Shown here in pieces: positions 10,062 to 19,734 of a DNA stretch of 34,762 bases. Position 1 is the first letter of the stretch, and each line of letters opens with the position of its first letter. This DNA comes from Mycoplasmatota bacterium (lineage in GTDB: Bacteria; Bacillota_I; Bacilli_A; RF39; UBA660). A program made the translations under genes and the position numbers. The notes under the pieces are model-generated. The model ran no database searches. It worked only from the letters and a program-made list of their open reading frames with translations, and was not told the DNA's origin. The stretch covers positions 1 to 34,762 of the forward strand of contig JAAYGD010000001.1 of assembly GCA_012727915.1 (NCBI GenBank). The letters run 5' to 3'.

Positions 10062-11138
10062 TTATATGGTTCTAGACACAAAATAAGATACTATAACCGC
10101 AAATATTACTCCTATAAGGACAAATATATAACCATAATTACTATCTTGTTTTGATTTAACTCCCAATCTATCTAACAATAGAACTAATATATTCATTAAT
10201 ATTACTGCTACTAATATTCTTTCTGGATTATCAGTTAAAAATCTAACGCATACAGTTAACACCCCTAACCCCAATCCATATAGTATTTGACCAACACTAG
10301 TAGTTGGTGTAGTTACAGGGTCTGTCATAAATACAGCTATAAACAATAAACTTCCACTTAATAAATTAAATATTGGGAACCATATTCCCTCTCCATGATT
10401 AGAAGCAATCATAAACGTCATAATAAATACTGTAAGCAAATATGATAATGTTACTTTCCATTTAATTACTTTTAATATAGAAAGAAATACAAAAGATAAT
10501 AATATCAAAAATGCATTTGTTGTTCCTATGCTTCCAGGAACTGTTCCAAATAGAAAATTAAATAAATTACCATAAGGAGAAACTAAATTATTATAATTTA
10601 TTGATGTATAATCTAAAGTAACTACTGAAGAATATTTTTCAAGTTCTAATGGATTCAAATAATTAGAAAAATTTGATAATAAACTTCCAAATAATAATAT
10701 TATAATTACATATCCTAATGCTGCAGGATTAAAAAGATTTTCTCCAAAACCGCCATATATCATTTTTCCAAATAAAGTTGCAACTATAGCTCCTAATATT
10801 ACAACATATATTGGAACATTTATTGGTAACAATAGAGATAAAAATAAGCCCGGAATAATTGAATAAAACGGCAAATTCTTTTTATATCCCAATCTATTAC
10901 TTTCAATCTTTAAATATATTCTTTCAGTAAAGAAAGAAGTTATACAAGCTACAATAATTACTATTAAAGGATAAAATACATCTAATAGAGGGTATTTATT
11001 TTCTATAAATACTAAAAACACATTCTTATAAACCGAAAACAACAATAATGGAATTAATACCAATAATAGTCTTTTATAAATTAAATCTGTAGAATCTTCA
11101 TCTCTAATATGAGGTCCACTATCAATCGCATATTTCAT
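10062..11138 (-). CDS. rnfD: Rnf-type electron transport complex subunit RnfD (NqrB/RnfD family)
   Basis: Integral membrane subunit of the Rnf ferredoxin:NAD oxidoreductase ion pump. 358 residues, with SGPHIRDEDSTDLIY at the N-terminus, GGFGENLFNPAALGY (129-143), GTVPGSIGTTNAF (198-210), MTDPVTTPTTSVGQ, and roughly eight to ten hydrophobic segments. The region that normally carries the covalent-FMN threonine (S/T-G/S-A-T) reads TSIN (178-181), so the acceptor threonine seems missing. I chose ATG 11138, with AAAGGAG 8 nt upstream, one base after the rnfC stop; a start further upstream would overlap rnfC. RnfG, E, A and B do not follow. Confidence 0.85.
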   Translation of the reverse strand: MKYAIDSGPHIRDEDSTDLIYKRLLLVLIPLLLFSVYKNVFLVFIENKYPLLDVFYPLIVIIVACITSFFTERIYLKIESNRLGYKKNLPFYSIIPGLFLSLLLPINVPIYVVILGAIVATLFGKMIYGGFGENLFNPAALGYVIIILLFGSLLSNFSNYLNPLELEKYSSVVTLDYTSINYNNLVSPYGNLFNFLFGTVPGSIGTTNAFLILLSFVFLSILKVIKWKVTLSYLLTVFIMTFMIASNHGEGIWFPIFNLLSGSLLFIAVFMTDPVTTPTTSVGQILYGLGLGVLTVCVRFLTDNPERILVAVILMNILVLLLDRLGVKSKQDSNYGYIFVLIGVIFAVIVSYFVSRTI

Positions 11139-11139
11139 A

Positions 11140-12378
11140 CTATCTACTCCTTTTAGCTTTCTTAACAAAGCTTCTTACGTCTATATTAGATGGGCATATA
11201 AATGAACACATACCACATTCAATACACTTTTCTGGATTTAATTTTTTTAATGCTTCAGGATTATTAACTTTATCTTTAATTAAAACTGGCACAATATTAG
11301 CGGGACACATCTCAACACATTTCCCGCATCTAAAACAAGGATAAACTTTCTTATCTTCTATATCATCCAAAAATAAAATTCCATTTAAGTTTTGAGTAAC
11401 AATTAAATCATTCTTTGGAAGAGCTCTTCCCATCATTGGACCACCAGATACATATTTAATTGTATCTCCCGCAATTAATTCAATATTTGGCAATACATCT
11501 TTAAGATTTGTTCCAATTCTTAATAGCGCATTAGTAGGTTCTTTTACTCTTTCTCCACTAATTGTCACAAATCTTTTATCAATACAAGTATTATATTTTA
11601 AAGCTTTATATATTGAATATATTGTAGATATATTATTAACTACTATTCCTTTTTCTTGAGGAAGCTTATCATAACTTTCTTTAGTAATTTCTTTTATTAA
11701 AGTTTTCTCCCATCCAATAGGATAAAAGTCTTTCACACTTACAATATGAATTTTAGAATAATTAATCGTATTGTTTGAATAAATAGATAATAAATCAGAA
11801 TATTTCTCGTTAATTGCTATAAAACACTCTCTTAATTTATTAATACTAATTATTGCGTTAATCGTTTCTATTATTTCTTTAAAATATTCTTTTGCTAAAA
11901 CATAGTCAGAAGTAATATAAGGCTCACATTCTACTGCATTAACTATTAAAGTTTTTAGTATTGGTTCATATTTAATATAAGTAGGAAAATTTCCCCCTCC
12001 CATACTAGTAACTCCATATTTTTTAAGTAATTCTAAATACTCTTCTTTAGTATATGCATTGATATCTTCAACCATTTCTTCTTTTGGTTGTCTTCCTTTT
12101 TTTTCAATTACAACACATTTAACAGTTCTTCCATCTAAATAAACACATTCACTAATATCATTTATAATTCCATTAACTGGAGACACAATAGAAAAATCCA
12201 AATCTTTTTTTATAGCTATTGGATCATTTTTCTTTATTTTTTTACCTTTTTTTACTAAAATTTCAACATCAGTAGAAAAATTAACTACCAACGGCATATA
12301 TATAGTGTCTATATCACTTAAGTCAATTAATTTATCTTTTGATAAATAATCTTTATCTTCAAATTCTATTTTATTCAT
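11140..12378 (-). CDS. rnfC: Rnf-type electron transport complex subunit RnfC
   Basis: Peripheral Rnf subunit that carries NADH/flavin and iron-sulfur centres. The 412 residues contain a SLBB/biotinyl-like N-terminal part, the flavin/NAD-binding GVTSMGGGNFPTYIKY (about 122-137), AVECEPYITSDY (about 148-159), and two C-terminal 4Fe-4S motifs, CFRCGKCVEMCP and CIECGMCSFICP. The usual N-terminal GGxHPP stretch is absent, so the N-terminus is short or diverged. It pairs with rnfD downstream. AAGGAGGAATTTCTT precedes the ATG. Confidence 0.9.
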   Translation of the reverse strand: MNKIEFEDKDYLSKDKLIDLSDIDTIYMPLVVNFSTDVEILVKKGKKIKKNDPIAIKKDLDFSIVSPVNGIINDISECVYLDGRTVKCVVIEKKGRQPKEEMVEDINAYTKEEYLELLKKYGVTSMGGGNFPTYIKYEPILKTLIVNAVECEPYITSDYVLAKEYFKEIIETINAIISINKLRECFIAINEKYSDLLSIYSNNTINYSKIHIVSVKDFYPIGWEKTLIKEITKESYDKLPQEKGIVVNNISTIYSIYKALKYNTCIDKRFVTISGERVKEPTNALLRIGTNLKDVLPNIELIAGDTIKYVSGGPMMGRALPKNDLIVTQNLNGILFLDDIEDKKVYPCFRCGKCVEMCPANIVPVLIKDKVNNPEALKKLNPEKCIECGMCSFICPSNIDVRSFVKKAKRSR

Positions 12379-12406
12379 AAGAAATTCCTCCTTATTATTC
12401 TATATA

Positions 12407-12415
12407 ATAATAACA
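12407..12415 (-). promoter_or_regulatory. Possible extended -10 promoter of rnfC-rnfD
   Basis: TGTTATTAT on the minus strand, the same extended -10 as in front of the large prepilin gene, about 29 nt upstream of the rnfC ATG. No convincing -35 box is seen. Confidence 0.4.
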
Positions 12416-12458
12416 TTATTTATAACAAAAATAAACTATAAAACATAATATTTATTTA

Positions 12459-13433
12459 TTAAGTTAATTTTATTCTTTCATAAACATTTACTTCTTTATC
12501 AATAAACACTTTTATATTTGTTTCTTTACCAAATCTAATAACACATAAATCACTTATTACAATTTCTTTATAATTATTAATTTTAAATTCATAACAAAAA
12601 CCTTCCACATCATTAGTTTGTTTTTCAATATTTAATCTATTAGACGCAAATATTATAATACTATTTTTTCCTAAAGAATTACATTCAACTACACAATAAT
12701 TGTCAATTTTAATAATAGTTTTTTTATTAAATTGAAATATCTTGGGTTTAATTTCATTATCTATTACTACTCTCTTTATTTCATCCAAATTAATCCTTTT
12801 TAATATACTTCCATTCTTCACTATTCCTGGTGTATCTATTAAAGTTAAATTATCATTTAATTTAAAACTAATGTTTTTTAATGTGGTTGATGGATAATAA
12901 CTAGTCAACAATTCCTCTTCTTCATTTAAATAATTTTTTATTAATTTTTTTATTAATGAAGATTTACCACTATTTGTGTAACCCACAACATATATATTGT
13001 TTTTTAACTTTAATAATAAATCATATAATTTATCTAAATTATGATTATTTTTACTACTAATAATAATATAATTCATATATCCAGGATATATCTTTTTTAC
13101 GTTTTCTAATAATGTATTTTCATTATTACTTCTTGGAATTATATCTTTTTTATTTATTACTAAAATACTATCTTTTTTTCTATCTCCAAGTATTTCTTCA
13201 TTATTTAAATTTAAAATATCAACTACATGCAATATAGTTGATTTTTCATCTTTTAATATTTCATTTATATTTAAATAAAAATCATTAGAATTGAAGTTTA
13301 AATATTCACCATAATTTTTTAATCTAAAACATCTTTTACATAATTTGTTTTCTTTGTTTGATTCTACATATCCATCTTTATCTGAATCAGTATTTTGAAG
13401 ATCTATTCCACACCCAAGACATTTATTAATCAT
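12459..13433 (-). CDS. yqeH: Ribosome biogenesis GTPase YqeH (circularly permuted)
   Basis: A GTPase needed for 30S subunit assembly. It has an N-terminal zinc finger (C5, C8, C32, C35) and then the permuted order of G motifs: G4 NKKD (94-97), G5 SSKNN, G1 GYTNSGKSS (151-159), G3 DTPG (200-203). The 324 residues are shorter than the roughly 366 of Bacillus YqeH, mostly in the C-terminal domain. It overlaps yqeG by 8 bp, the same order as in Bacillus. Confidence 0.93.
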   Translation of the reverse strand: MINKCLGCGIDLQNTDSDKDGYVESNKENKLCKRCFRLKNYGEYLNFNSNDFYLNINEILKDEKSTILHVVDILNLNNEEILGDRKKDSILVINKKDIIPRSNNENTLLENVKKIYPGYMNYIIISSKNNHNLDKLYDLLLKLKNNIYVVGYTNSGKSSLIKKLIKNYLNEEEELLTSYYPSTTLKNISFKLNDNLTLIDTPGIVKNGSILKRINLDEIKRVVIDNEIKPKIFQFNKKTIIKIDNYCVVECNSLGKNSIIIFASNRLNIEKQTNDVEGFCYEFKINNYKEIVISDLCVIRFGKETNIKVFIDKEVNVYERIKLT

Positions 13434-13947
13434 AATAGTTTCCTTTAATAAATCCCAATTTTTTTAATCTTAATCTTAAAATTTTTTCTATTATTCTTTT
13501 TGATTTAATTAATATACTCTCTTTAGAGCTAATTCTTTCCACTAATATAGTATATATTCCCACCCTATTACCACCTAAAATATCAGTTAATAATTGATCA
13601 CCAATGAGTGCAATTTCATTTTCTGCAAACCTATATTCTTTAATTACTTTATTAAACTTCTTTTTAAAAGGTTTCCTAGATTTAGCGGAACAATCAACTT
13701 CTAATTTTTCTTTAAAAGGTTGAATTTTCTTTTTCTTAGCATTTGAAAATATTATTACTCTAAACCCCATTCTTTTTAATTTTTCTATTAAATCTATTAT
13801 TTTTTTACTAGGTTTTTTCATATCATTAGTAATAATTGTATTATCCAAATCAAAAAGTAAACATTTAATACCAATGCTATTTAATTTTTTATAATCAATA
13901 TCATAGATATTTTTTTGATACATATCGGGTTTAAATTTTTCAATCAT
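13426..13947 (-). CDS. yqeG: YqeG family HAD-IIIA phosphatase
   Basis: 173-residue HAD-superfamily protein. Motif I is LLFDLDNTI (nucleophile D33, acid/base D35), motif II is VIIFSNAK, and motif III/IV is ALIGDQLLTDILGGNRVG. In Firmicutes it is paired with yqeH, as here. The true substrate is unknown in the family. The start is supported by AGGTGATGGC before the ATG. Confidence 0.93.
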   Translation of the reverse strand: MIEKFKPDMYQKNIYDIDYKKLNSIGIKCLLFDLDNTIITNDMKKPSKKIIDLIEKLKRMGFRVIIFSNAKKKKIQPFKEKLEVDCSAKSRKPFKKKFNKVIKEYRFAENEIALIGDQLLTDILGGNRVGIYTILVERISSKESILIKSKRIIEKILRLRLKKLGFIKGNYYD

Positions 13948-13964
13948 GCCATCACCTATTATTA

Positions 13965-13993
13965 ATTATACTATATATTTCTTTTATTTTAAA
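13965..13993 (-). promoter_or_regulatory. Promoter of yqeG-yqeH
   Basis: -35 TTTAAA (13988-13993), 17-nt spacer, -10 TATAAT (13965-13970) on the minus strand. The -35 overlaps the end of the SpoU methyltransferase gene. Confidence 0.55.
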
Positions 13994-14682
13994 CTAAATT
14001 CATATAAACTTATACCAATTGCTATTGTTAAATTCAAAGAATCTATTTCATTACTATGATTTATTACTACACTTTCATATTTTTTATATGATTCATCCAA
14101 ACCACTCGATTCATTACCAAATACTAAAGATACCAAATTATCCTTTTCTATTTCATTTAATTTGAGTTTACCATCAGTCATAAAAGTATATATTTTATGT
14201 TTATTATATGTTTCTTTATATTCATCAAAACTAGAAAACAATTTAATGCTAACACCAAATATAGAACCCATAGAAGCTCTTATAACTTTTGGATTAAATA
14301 TATCTACTGATGGAGTAATGATTGCTAAATTTTTATAATTAAATCCCAACATAGTCCTAATTATAGTTCCAACATTACCCATATTAGATGGATTTACTAA
14401 TACCACATGAGGCTCATTTAAATCTAAATTTGAATAATATTTATTAAATATTCCAATTACATAACAATTTTCTTTATCACTAATTTTCTTTATTAATTTA
14501 TCATCATATGTATATTCAATTTTGTTATTACACAATTCAATTATTTTGTTTTCTATATCTTTATTTATTTCAGATGAAAAAATAATTTTAGAAACAGCAA
14601 TAATCTTTCTATTTAATAATTCAATTGTAGGAAATATTCCTAATGTATAAGAATAATCCATATCTTTTTCATATCTTTTCAT
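13984..14682 (-). CDS. SpoU/TrmH family RNA 2'-O-methyltransferase
   Basis: 232-residue SPOUT methyltransferase. The three family motifs are visible: motif 1 NPSNMGNVGTIIRT (about 97-110), motif 2 LVFGNESSGLD, and motif 3 SLNLTIAIGISLYEF near the C-terminus, which form the trefoil-knot SAM site. The N-terminal about 85 residues are a variable substrate-binding region. The RNA target (rRNA or tRNA) cannot be told from sequence. It overlaps hemW by 4 bp (ATGA). Confidence 0.88.
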   Translation of the reverse strand: MKRYEKDMDYSYTLGIFPTIELLNRKIIAVSKIIFSSEINKDIENKIIELCNNKIEYTYDDKLIKKISDKENCYVIGIFNKYYSNLDLNEPHVVLVNPSNMGNVGTIIRTMLGFNYKNLAIITPSVDIFNPKVIRASMGSIFGVSIKLFSSFDEYKETYNKHKIYTFMTDGKLKLNEIEKDNLVSLVFGNESSGLDESYKKYESVVINHSNEIDSLNLTIAIGISLYEFSLK

Positions 14683-15752
14683 ATTATCTCCATTAATATT
14701 TCATTCATTTTATAAACCCATTCTTCATTAATAAAAGCATATCCTTCTTTATTATCAATCTTTCCTTCTTTTATTAGTTTATCTAAAAGACTAAGTATAT
14801 TAGAATTATATTTTTCATTAAATTCTTCAATATTAATACCCTTTATTTTTCTAAATCCAAGCATTAAAGCGTATTTTATATTTTCTTTTGATATATCAAT
14901 GCTATTATATTTATAATTATTGTTTAAATATTCTGTCAAATTCTTATTGTTATCTATTCTATTATTACCAATAAAAGAAGATGCTCCCAATCCAAATCCA
15001 TAATATTCATCATTATTCCAATATACTAGATTATGTTTTGATTCAAATCCTTTTTTAGAATAATTACTTATTTCATAATGAATATAATCATTAGATTTTA
15101 ATCTATCTTCAATCATTTTATACATCTCATAATCTAAATCTTCATCTATTGGTTTAATTTTATCTATATAGAGTTTTGTATGAGGCTCAATCATTAATGA
15201 ATAGCAAGATATGTGTTCCGGATTTAAACTTAAAAAAATATCTAAATCTTTTTCTAATATTTCTAAAGTTTCATCCTTAACTCCATAAATTAAATCCATA
15301 TTAATATTATTAAAACCAATGTTTCTAATAATTTCAATTATTTCAAAAACTTTATTATTTGTTCTTTCAATTCCAAGAGTATTCAATATTTCTTTATCAA
15401 AAGATTGTATCCCCAAACTAATTCTATTAACTCCATTTTTTTTAAGTAATATTAATTTTTCAAAAGAAATACTATCTATATTACATTCAAAAGTAAACTC
15501 TTCTAATTTAGATAAGTCTAATATTTTAATAATATCAAATAAATATATTAATTCATTTATAGATAAAACTGAAGGAGTTCCCCCTCCAATATATAGAGTT
15601 CTTATGGGTTCATTATTATATCTTTCTTTTATTTCTTTTTTTAAAGCATCCAAATAAGGCATTACCCATTTATCTATATAAAATATTTTACAAAAATCAC
15701 AATAAAAACATATAGAACTACAAAAAGGAATATGTATATAAACTGATTTCAT
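14679..15752 (-). CDS. hemW: Radical SAM heme chaperone HemW-like (coproporphyrinogen III oxidase-like)
   Basis: 357 residues. Starts MKSVYIHIPFC with the radical-SAM C11-x3-C15-x2-C18 motif and the extra D-F-C that follows, then IGGGTPS, NRISLGIQSF and INMDLIYGV, typical of HemW. HemW lacks true coproporphyrinogen oxidase activity and is a heme-trafficking chaperone in studied species. Whether this organism uses heme cannot be told. It lies 2 nt after lepA, the order also seen in Bacillus. Confidence 0.9.
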   Translation of the reverse strand: MKSVYIHIPFCSSICFYCDFCKIFYIDKWVMPYLDALKKEIKERYNNEPIRTLYIGGGTPSVLSINELIYLFDIIKILDLSKLEEFTFECNIDSISFEKLILLKKNGVNRISLGIQSFDKEILNTLGIERTNNKVFEIIEIIRNIGFNNINMDLIYGVKDETLEILEKDLDIFLSLNPEHISCYSLMIEPHTKLYIDKIKPIDEDLDYEMYKMIEDRLKSNDYIHYEISNYSKKGFESKHNLVYWNNDEYYGFGLGASSFIGNNRIDNNKNLTEYLNNNYKYNSIDISKENIKYALMLGFRKIKGINIEEFNEKYNSNILSLLDKLIKEGKIDNKEGYAFINEEWVYKMNEILMEII

Positions 15753-15754
15753 AA

Positions 15755-17539
15755 CTATTCCTCATCCATACTTAATACTGATAAAAAGGCTTCTTGTGGT
15801 ATTTCAACGCTACCTATTGTTTTCATTCTCTTTTTACCTTCTTTTTGTTTTTCTAACAATTTTTTCTTTCTTGATACATCTCCACCATAACATTTCGCAA
15901 GTACATTTTTTCTCATAGCTTTTATATCGGATCTCGCTATTATTTTGCTTCCAATAGATGCTTGAATTGGTACTTCAAATTGCTGTCTAGGTATAATATC
16001 TTTTAATTTGTCTACTACAGTTTTTCCTCTTTTATATGCAAAATCTTTATGAACAATAGTACTTAAAGCATCTACCTTTTCACCATTAATTAATATTTCT
16101 AATTTAATTAAATCACTTGCCCTATAACCTATTACTTCATAATCAAAAGAAGCATATCCTTTAGTATATGATTTTAACTTATCAAAGAAATCATATACTA
16201 TTTCTGATAAAGGCATTTCATAATGAATATTTACTCTAGCTGTTGTAATATACTCCATATTAATAAATGTACCTCTTTTATTTTGGCACAAATCCATAAC
16301 TGGTCCAATATAATCAGAAAAAACAATTATATTAGTATAAATATAAGGTTCTTTTATTTCTTTAATATTAACTCTATCAGGCATATCAGTTGGGTTTTGT
16401 AATGTAGTTACTTTTAAATCATTAGTAGTTACTTCATAAATTACTGAAGGTGAAGTCGCAATTAAGTCTATATTAAATTCTCTTTCAATCCTTTCTTCAA
16501 TAATATCCATATGAAACATTCCAAGAAAACCAACTCTAAAACCAAATCCTAAAGATTCAGAGGTTTCAGGTTCAAATATCAAAGCAGCATCATTTAATTG
16601 AAGTTTTTCTAATGCTTCTTTTAAATCTCCATATTTCTTTGAATCAATTGGAAACAAACCACAATATACCATGGGTTTCATAGCTCTATACCCAATTAAA
16701 ACTTCATTAGTAGGATTTCTTTCTAATGTTATAGTATCTCCTACTTTTATATCTTTAATATTTCTAATCGCAGCAGTAATATAACCAACTTCTCCTGCAT
16801 TTAATTCTTCTCTTTTTTGTTCTTCTGGAGTATAAACACCCAATTCTACAACTTCATATGTTGCTCCAGTCGATAACATTTTAATTTTATCTCTAATCTT
16901 TATCTTTCCATTAACCACTCTTACTAAACAAATAACTCCCCTATAGCTCTCATATTCACTATCAAATATTAGTGCTTGTAATTTATCATTATTTGATTTA
17001 GGAGCAGGTATTCTATCTACTATAGCATCCAATAATTCTTTAATCCCAATATTTTCTTTAGCACTTACTAGCAATATTTCTTCTTCCATAAAACCAAAAG
17101 TATCTACTATTTCTTTTTTTACTTTTTCTACATCAGCATTGGGCAAATCTATTTTATTTATTACAGGTATTATAGTTAAATTTCTTTCCAAAGCTAAGTA
17201 AACATTTGCTAAAGTCTGAGCTTCTATTCCTTGAGATGCATCTACAACTAAAATAGCACCTTCACAAGCCGCTAAACTTCTAGATACTTCATAAGAAAAA
17301 TCTACATGTCCTGGTGTATCTATTAAATGAAAAGTATAATCTTTATACTTTAATTGAACTGCATTTAATTTAATAGTAACACCTCGTTCTTGTTCTAAAT
17401 CCATAGAATCAAGAATTTGATCTCTTTTATCTCTTCCTATAACAGAATTAGTATGTTCTAATATTCTATCAGCAAGAGTACTTTTCCCATGATCTATATG
17501 CGCAATAATACTAAAATTTCTAATGTTTTCTAAATTCAT
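15755..17539 (-). CDS. lepA: Elongation factor 4 (LepA)
   Basis: Translational GTPase, 594 residues, the usual length. G1 is AHIDHGKST (13-21), G3 is DTPGH, G4 is NKID. It has EF-G-like domains and the diagnostic LepA C-terminal domain with [21 protein letters not shown] and the Lys-rich [24 protein letters not shown] stretch, near the end. Upstream is GGTGATGAC before the ATG. It is first in a lepA-hemW-SpoU operon. Confidence 0.97.
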   Translation of the reverse strand: MNLENIRNFSIIAHIDHGKSTLADRILEHTNSVIGRDKRDQILDSMDLEQERGVTIKLNAVQLKYKDYTFHLIDTPGHVDFSYEVSRSLAACEGAILVVDASQGIEAQTLANVYLALERNLTIIPVINKIDLPNADVEKVKKEIVDTFGFMEEEILLVSAKENIGIKELLDAIVDRIPAPKSNNDKLQALIFDSEYESYRGVICLVRVVNGKIKIRDKIKMLSTGATYEVVELGVYTPEEQKREELNAGEVGYITAAIRNIKDIKVGDTITLERNPTNEVLIGYRAMKPMVYCGLFPIDSKKYGDLKEALEKLQLNDAALIFEPETSESLGFGFRVGFLGMFHMDIIEERIEREFNIDLIATSPSVIYEVTTNDLKVTTLQNPTDMPDRVNIKEIKEPYIYTNIIVFSDYIGPVMDLCQNKRGTFINMEYITTARVNIHYEMPLSEIVYDFFDKLKSYTKGYASFDYEVIGYRASDLIKLEILINGEKVDALSTIVHKDFAYKRGKTVVDKLKDIIPRQQFEVPIQASIGSKIIARSDIKAMRKNVLAKCYGGDVSRKKKLLEKQKEGKKRMKTIGSVEIPQEAFLSVLSMDEE

Positions 17540-17554
17540 GTCATCACCAATTTG

Positions 17555-17560
17555 ATTATA
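17555..17560 (-). promoter_or_regulatory. Possible -10 box of the lepA promoter
   Basis: TATAAT on the minus strand, 15 nt before the lepA start codon. The -35 position falls on the T run of the preceding terminator, so the -35 is weak. Confidence 0.45.
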
Positions 17561-17577
17561 CTATATTAAAAGAATAT

Positions 17578-17602
17578 AAAAAAGCATTTTATTAAATGCT
17601 TT
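17578..17602 (-). terminator. Terminator after glyS
   Basis: A 9-bp perfect stem (AAAGCATTT/AAATGCTTT) with a 4-nt loop and a six-T run on the minus strand. It ends the vanZ-to-glyS operon before lepA. Confidence 0.85.
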
Positions 17603-17619
17603 ACTTATTAATTTATTTA

Positions 17620-18981
17620 TTAAAATATAATTCTATCCTGAATATATTTTTCTATATCATCAACTTTAACAATATCTTGCTTCATAGTATCTCTATTTCT
17701 AATAGTCACAGTATTATTATTTAATGTATTATCATCTATGGTAATACAATAAGGAGTACCTATTGCATCTTGTCTTCTATAACGTTTACCAATATTAGAT
17801 GTTTCATCATAACTAATTAAAAAATATTTAGATAATTCTTCATACAATTGATTTGCTTTTTCAGAGTGATTCTTTTTTATTAATGGTAATATTGAAGCTT
17901 TATAAGGTGCTAAATAAGGAGATAATTTCAACACTTCTCTTTCAGTACCATCTTCTAAAGTTTCTTTAACATATGATTCAAATAATAATGCAAGAAGTGT
18001 TCTACCCACTCCATAAGTGGATTCCACAATATAAGGAATATATTTTTCATTAGTATCTGGATCTAAATATTCCATTGATTTATTTGAGAATTCTTGATGT
18101 TTAGTTAAATCAAAATTAGTTCTATTATGAGTACCATTTACTTCTCCCCATCCAAAAGGAAATTTATATTCAATATCACAAGCTGCTTTTGCATAATGCG
18201 CCAACTTATCATGGTCATGAAATCTTAAATTGGATTCTTTAATACCTAAATCCATATAAAACTTTTTGCCAAATTCTTTAAAATAATTATAATGATCCAT
18301 ATCTTCGCCTTCTTTACAAAAGGTTTGATATTCCATTTGTTCAAATTCAATAGTTCTAAAAGTAAAATTACCTGGTGTTATTTCATTTCTAAATGCTTTA
18401 CCAATTTGACCAATACTAAATGGTAATTTAGCTCTCATACTTCTTTGAACATTTAAAAAATTAACATATTCTCCTTGAGCGTTTTCCGGTCTTAAATATA
18501 CAATATTTTTTGAATCTTGAGTAACTCCTTTATGTGTTTCAAACATAAGATTAAAATTTCTAATATCAGTAAAATTATGTTTACCACATTTAGGGCAAGG
18601 GATTTTATTATCTTTAATGAATTTAATCATTTCATCTTCATTCATCATATCAGGATTAGAATTTGAATCAAATTCATTTATTAATGTATCTACTCTATGT
18701 CTTGTTTTACATTCCTTACAATCTAATAAAGGATCACTAAAGCTACTAACGTGTCCAGAAGCTTCCCAAACTTTTGGATGCATCAAAATACCAGCATCTA
18801 TTTCATATGCATTTTTTCTTTCTTGAATAAATCTTTTTCTCCAAGCATCAATTATATTATTTTTTAGTTTACTACCTAAAGGTCCATAATCCCAAGTATT
18901 AGCTAAACCATCATATATTTCACTACCTTGAAATATAAACCCATACTGTTTACAATAGTTTACCATTTCTTCCATATTCAT
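17620..18981 (-). CDS. glyS: Glycyl-tRNA synthetase, alpha2 type
   Basis: Class II synthetase that charges tRNA-Gly, 453 residues, the single-chain dimeric form rather than the alpha/beta tetramer. Visible are the N-terminal NTWDYGPLGSKLKNNI, a zinc-type insert with CKECKTRH and CPKCGKHN, RPENAQGEYVNF, motif 2 FRNEITPGNFTFRTIEFEQ, motif 3 ESTYGVGRTLLALL, and an anticodon-binding C-terminal domain. The start at 18981 follows AGGAGG by 6 nt. It closes the recO-era-cdd gene string. Confidence 0.97.
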   Translation of the reverse strand: MNMEEMVNYCKQYGFIFQGSEIYDGLANTWDYGPLGSKLKNNIIDAWRKRFIQERKNAYEIDAGILMHPKVWEASGHVSSFSDPLLDCKECKTRHRVDTLINEFDSNSNPDMMNEDEMIKFIKDNKIPCPKCGKHNFTDIRNFNLMFETHKGVTQDSKNIVYLRPENAQGEYVNFLNVQRSMRAKLPFSIGQIGKAFRNEITPGNFTFRTIEFEQMEYQTFCKEGEDMDHYNYFKEFGKKFYMDLGIKESNLRFHDHDKLAHYAKAACDIEYKFPFGWGEVNGTHNRTNFDLTKHQEFSNKSMEYLDPDTNEKYIPYIVESTYGVGRTLLALLFESYVKETLEDGTEREVLKLSPYLAPYKASILPLIKKNHSEKANQLYEELSKYFLISYDETSNIGKRYRRQDAIGTPYCITIDDNTLNNNTVTIRNRDTMKQDIVKVDDIEKYIQDRIIF

Positions 18982-18991
18982 ATAATGCCTC

Positions 18992-19726
18992 CTACATATT
19001 TTTTAATTTATTAATAAACTCTTTACTATTTATATATAATCCTGTGTATTTTTCATAATAATCATTTAAATACTTATCTATCTCAAATTTTATTTTATCA
19101 CTAACTTCTATTTTAGATATTTTTGATATATCTAAATATGAATACATTCTTATATGTTTTATAGTATCAATCGAATATAGTTTTTCATTTGTTCTACAAT
19201 CTTTGCATAACAATCCATGTCTTTCAAGCGATAAATTAATAATATTATTTTTATTTCCACATATAGAACAACTATCTAATGATGGGGATACTCCCAAATA
19301 ATTTAATAACTTTAATTCCAATATATTTGTTAATACTCCTGCATCTAATTTATCATTTAGCTTTAATATAGTTGAAATAAAATCATTGAATAATTCATCA
19401 TATATATCTACTTGTTTCGCTACTTGATAAATCAATTCCATTAAATAAGTTGTATATCCAATATTCATAATATCTTTTTTTATATTACTTAAATTATTTA
19501 TTATATCTACATTAGTTAATGTTGATAATTTACCTTCTTTATAATATATATTAAACTTTCCATAAGTCATTTTAGATGAAGCACTACATAAAGTACTTTT
19601 TGGTTTTTTGCATCCTTTAGAAATTACTGAAATAATACCATATTTTTTTGTAAATATTTCCATTATTTTACTTGATTCCAAGTAATCTCTTTCTTTAAGG
19701 ATAAAACCCTCTATTATTTCTTGCAT
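18992..19726 (-). CDS. recO: DNA repair protein RecO
   Basis: RecF-pathway recombination mediator that loads RecA and anneals strands. It has an N-terminal OB fold (GFILKERDYLESS at the start), then a helical domain with a four-cysteine zinc site (C153, C156, C174, C177). At 244 residues it is normal for Firmicutes. It lies 8 nt after era, with AGGAG before the ATG, in the usual era-recO-glyS order. Confidence 0.95.
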   Translation of the reverse strand: MQEIIEGFILKERDYLESSKIMEIFTKKYGIISVISKGCKKPKSTLCSASSKMTYGKFNIYYKEGKLSTLTNVDIINNLSNIKKDIMNIGYTTYLMELIYQVAKQVDIYDELFNDFISTILKLNDKLDAGVLTNILELKLLNYLGVSPSLDSCSICGNKNNIINLSLERHGLLCKDCRTNEKLYSIDTIKHIRMYSYLDISKISKIEVSDKIKFEIDKYLNDYYEKYTGLYINSKEFINKLKNM

Positions 19727-19734
19727 AATAGCTC

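Noticed and set aside
12400-12458. Terminator after yqeH
   Set aside because: Only a 7-bp A/T stem with a 15-nt loop is found, too weak to call.
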